This document shows, piece by piece, positions 13,906-16,523 of a stretch of DNA of 16,523 nucleotides. The notes beneath the pieces are model-generated. The model was not told the DNA's origin. It was given only the letters and a program-made list of their open reading frames with translations, and ran no database searches. The stretch is from CAYXDO01 sp964463485 (GTDB lineage Bacteria > Myxococcota > Kuafuiibacteriia > Kuafuiibacteriales > Kuafuiibacteriaceae). Location of the stretch: the NCBI GenBank assembly GCA_964463485.1, contig CAYXDO010000215.1:1-16523 (forward strand), read 5' to 3'. Both the position numbers and the translations under genes were made by a program. Position 1 is the stretch's first letter. Each line of letters starts with the position of its first letter.

Positions 13906-16350
13906 TCACTCGGGCCACGCGAGCTCCACGACGTGCCCACCTGCGCTCTCGGCACGGATCAGCACGGTGCCGCCGGCCACCCCCGATTTTTCACCCGCGA
14001 CTTCGACGCCATCGACACGAATCGCGTCGACGCCCGTGGCGCCGAACAGCTCGAACGTGACGCCTTCGAACCGAGTGCCCGGTGACGAGCTCAGGGTCAA
14101 TCGAGCTCCGGCGGGAGCGACGTCGATCTTCGTTCCGTCGAAGACGGTGAACGACTCCGCTCGGGTGGGCCGAGCGAACCGTACCCACAAGGCACCCGGG
14201 CGCGTGGAGACACTCTCCACGGAGGTCGACGTGCTGGCGGCGAGTGTGTCCGCATCGGGGCGCAGCATCGGAACCAGCGCTCCTTGCCGAACGAACAGAG
14301 GGAGCTTCTCGAGCGGAGCGTCGACGACGATGGTTCCGCCAGACTCACCCCCGTGAAATACTTCGCCGGTGAACCAATCGACCCAGGGGCCAGGAGGCAG
14401 CGGCACCGAACGCTCGCGCGCCCCTCGCTCGAGGACCGGGGCCACGAGCAAATCATCTCCGAAGAAGTAGGTGTCCGACGGGTGCCTCCCGAGCTCGGGA
14501 CGAGCGAGGCCGAAGGGGCGAAGAATTGGGCGTCCCTCCGTCGCCAACCTCTGCGCGTAGGTCCAGGCGTAGGGAAAGAGCCGCAGGTGTAGCCTCGCAT
14601 ACTCACGATAGCCGTCGAGCGTTCGCTGCGTGCGACCGTTGTCCGCATTGAATTCCCACGGCGGCTGGCTAGAGGAGTCACCGACTTGCATCACCGCGGA
14701 CAGGGCGGTCTGCTCGAACCAACGCACGAAGGTCTCCTCGTCGGGAGGGCTGTGCCGATACCCACCCGTATCCGCACCGAAAAACGGAAACCCAGACGCC
14801 GAGAGGCTGAGCGCCATGACTACACTCGCCGGCAAGCCACCGACCGCGGTGTACGGATCGGCTCCTTCGACCCGCTCCCGGTGCTTCCAAAAATCGGCAT
14901 CCAGGTCACCTGGCCAAATCACCGAGACCTGAGCTTGGTCCCCATGGCGTCCGGCGCGCCCCAACAGAAATCCGCCCGACTCAGGAAGAGTCTCGGCGTA
15001 GACTCGGTGATACAGGAGTTGGTAGTGATGGTGCATCGTGCGCTCGGTCCGACCATCGAAGAACTTCCAGCCGGTCGATCCCCCGCCGACACTCGGGAGC
15101 ACGTCTTCGCCATAATCCAGCTTGAATCCCTCGATTCCCATCGCCGTATACCGGCGAACCCGTTCCTGCCACCACGCGAACGCGGCGGGGTTCGACAGAT
15201 CGATAGGCTCCCCCCAGTGATTCAGGAGTGTGCCTGACTTCGCCGGAAAATATCCAGCCGCTCGCGCTTCGGTCAGCAGAGGCTCGGCAGCGGGCTCCAA
15301 ATAGGGCGTGTGCCACAACGCGACCCTCAAGCCCGCGGCGTGTGCGGACCGAATCATGGCCTGCGGGTCTGGAAACTTCGCCGAATCGAAGTCGAACGTA
15401 TTCACCGCCGTCGCATAGGGCCGATCGATCCAAATCGCCGACGTCGCCAGATCCAGGGATCGGATCTTGGCGATATCCGAGAGTACTTGGGCCTGACTCT
15501 CGTTCTCGTCCCGCCAGATCCACGGCCCGTACGCCCACTCCGCCGGCAAGAGCGGCGGCGCGGTGACCGAGTAGTAACCGCTCAGGACGTCGAGTGGGTG
15601 CTCTCGCGTGAAGAGGTGAGCGCGCAGGCCCTCCGCCGAGTCCTCCGCCGTTCCGTAAGTCACTTCGATCAGATCGCTGGCCTTGTTCGCGACGTCGAAT
15701 ACACCGAGCCGATCGCTGTCGACGAACAACCCAAACCCGCTGGTGCCGATGAGGAGCGGCACGGGGACCTGGACCTCGTTGTTGGCGCTCTCGAGGGTGA
15801 GATCGGGCTCCATCTGCATGGGACGCCGCTTGCCTCGTTGATTGACGTCGTCGAGAAACTCACCGAGGCCGTAAAATGCTTCCTCCCCACCTGCCTTCGT
15901 GCGCGCCCCAACTCGCAAGAAAGCGATCGCGTTGGGTGAGCTCGGCAGCAGCATTAGCTCGAAGTGATCCTCCCCGCCCGCGCTCACCCGAAGCTCTGCG
16001 CTGGCGCCGTCTCCGAAGTCGAGGTCGATGACGTCCTCTTCGGCCCTCAACGCGCTCCCGACCGGCCTGCGGAAGACGAGGTCCGGCGGTGTGAAGGAGC
16101 CGAGCACCGGATCGTTCGCCTCGAGCCAGTACGGGTCGTATGCGATATCGTCGTCGAGGGCCCTCACCACGCCAAGCTCGATGTCGCCCTTCGAAATCGC
16201 CAACAACGGCCGGTCGCCGCGAAATAGCTCGACGGAATCTCCGGCCGCGGAAAGGAGCAGCGAGCTTGCTCCGTTCGAGATTCGACGCTCCGAGTCGCCG
16301 CAGGCCACGACGAGCAACAGAAGAGACGACGCGCGACTTCGATGGGACAA
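13906..16350 (-). CDS. Glycoside hydrolase family 31 (alpha-glycosidase), lipoprotein
   Basis: Exported 814-aa enzyme that should hydrolyse alpha-glycosidic bonds with retention. Signal LLLLVVACGD gives a lipobox with C17. The GH31 N-terminal beta domain is visible at about 158-220 (FYGLGEF, NNEVQVPVPLLI, FGLFVDSDRLG). The barrel begins near WAYGPWIWRDE (272-282) and contains AIWIDRPYA (305-313), FPDPQAMI and VALWHTPYL. The nucleophile is D412 in EGFKLDYGED; the acid/base is D482 in WPGDLDADF. The C-terminal beta domains carry LLVAPVL, GPWVDWFTGE and LPLFVRQGALVP (all typical), plus an extra beta domain from about 700. The substrate is not evident: alpha-glucoside or alpha-xyloside are the common options, and the FKLDYGE wording differs from the WxDMNE form of classical alpha-glucosidases. 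The TTG start at 16350 is the only one that keeps the signal; no good ribosome site is seen. First gene of the - strand run. Confidence 0.9.
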   Translation of the reverse strand: MSHRSRASSLLLLVVACGDSERRISNGASSLLLSAAGDSVELFRGDRPLLAISKGDIELGVVRALDDDIAYDPYWLEANDPVLGSFTPPDLVFRRPVGSALRAEEDVIDLDFGDGASAELRVSAGGEDHFELMLLPSSPNAIAFLRVGARTKAGGEEAFYGLGEFLDDVNQRGKRRPMQMEPDLTLESANNEVQVPVPLLIGTSGFGLFVDSDRLGVFDVANKASDLIEVTYGTAEDSAEGLRAHLFTREHPLDVLSGYYSVTAPPLLPAEWAYGPWIWRDENESQAQVLSDIAKIRSLDLATSAIWIDRPYATAVNTFDFDSAKFPDPQAMIRSAHAAGLRVALWHTPYLEPAAEPLLTEARAAGYFPAKSGTLLNHWGEPIDLSNPAAFAWWQERVRRYTAMGIEGFKLDYGEDVLPSVGGGSTGWKFFDGRTERTMHHHYQLLYHRVYAETLPESGGFLLGRAGRHGDQAQVSVIWPGDLDADFWKHRERVEGADPYTAVGGLPASVVMALSLSASGFPFFGADTGGYRHSPPDEETFVRWFEQTALSAVMQVGDSSSQPPWEFNADNGRTQRTLDGYREYARLHLRLFPYAWTYAQRLATEGRPILRPFGLARPELGRHPSDTYFFGDDLLVAPVLERGARERSVPLPPGPWVDWFTGEVFHGGESGGTIVVDAPLEKLPLFVRQGALVPMLRPDADTLAASTSTSVESVSTRPGALWVRFARPTRAESFTVFDGTKIDVAPAGARLTLSSSPGTRFEGVTFELFGATGVDAIRVDGVEVAGEKSGVAGGTVLIRAESAGGHVVELAWPE

Positions 16351-16430
16351 GACGAGGTAGCCGTACCCACCGCGCGCGGCTCGGTCAACCGCGGGGCGAA
16401 GGAGACGGAGACACCCAAGCCTTCTCGAGT

Positions 16431-16523
16431 GTCTGCGTCAGATCGTCTGCGTCTGCGTCAGATCGTCAGCGTCTGCGTCAGATCGTCTGCGTCTGCGTCA
16501 GATCGTCTGCGTCTGCGTCAGAT
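16431..16523. repeat. 20-bp tandem repeat, cut by window edge
   Basis: Unit GTCTGCGTCAGATCGTCTGC, four full copies (16431-16450, 16451-16470, 16471-16490, 16491-16510) and 13 bases of a fifth. Only the second copy differs, by one base (A for T at the 17th position). The array continues beyond the window. The unit is not a multiple of three; on the - strand it holds TGA, which closes every frame over three copies, whereas the + strand is open in all frames. It lies 80 bases upstream of the GH31 start. The stretch 16351-16430 between them shows no gene or clear promoter. Confidence 0.95.

Noticed and set aside
13906..16350. Sulfoquinovosidase identity for the GH31 enzyme
   Set aside because: The residues around the expected sugar-sulfonate site do not read like YihQ as I remember it; the general GH31 call is safer.
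16431..16523. CRISPR array
   Set aside because: Units are directly adjacent with no spacers, so it is a plain tandem repeat.

Overview
The window is GC-rich and almost fully coding. It holds two genes on the + strand at the left, facing eight genes on the - strand that fill the other 14 kb. Large secreted lipoproteins, frequent GTG/TTG starts, hexamer-type intergenic repeats and an OmpA-domain periplasmic protein suggest a Gram-negative bacterium of the Myxococcota type (Polyangia-like). This is inference; no marker gene is present to prove it.

Left part (1-2442, + strand). Short tandem and inverted repeats (1-78) precede an acyl-CoA synthetase of the medium-chain AlkK-like group (152-1786). 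A lipoprotein-type methionine-R-sulfoxide reductase, MsrB, follows (1903-2442). It ends 22 bases from the stop of the converging ABC-transporter operon.

Transporter block (7119 down to 2465, - strand). The order of transcription is: a soluble periplasmic binding protein with a cleavable signal peptide; a close paralogue of it with an N-terminal membrane anchor and a C-terminal OmpA peptidoglycan-binding domain; a NitT/TauT-type permease; and its ATPase. The last three are joined by a 1-base gap and a 4-base ATGA overlap. The set looks like a complete importer in which one binding protein is free and the other is tethered between inner membrane and cell wall. The substrate cannot be read from the sequence.

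Lipoprotein block (13771 down to 7159, - strand). Three consecutive genes encode exported, probably lipid-anchored proteins of 846, 483 and 836 residues. The two long ones are collinear paralogues sharing a C-x2-C-x16-C-x-L-P-x-F motif at residues 105-130 and a second cysteine pair near residue 650. The middle one is a shorter, diverged relative. I do not recognise the family; the repetitive beta/glycine-rich sequence suggests a propeller-like fold. The start of the first gene lies inside a dispersed-type CACAGAG repeat.

Right part. A lipoprotein alpha-glycosidase of family GH31 (16350-13906) heads the - strand run, preceded by a 20-bp tandem repeat (16431-16523) that runs off the window. All eight - strand genes could be read as one long unit or as three (GH31; lipoproteins; transporter); the gaps of 134, 113 and 39 bases do not settle this. 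One model is a surface system: GH31 trims a glycoside, the lipoproteins bind or display something at the outer membrane, and the tethered importer takes up a small solute. The link between the blocks rests on gene order alone.
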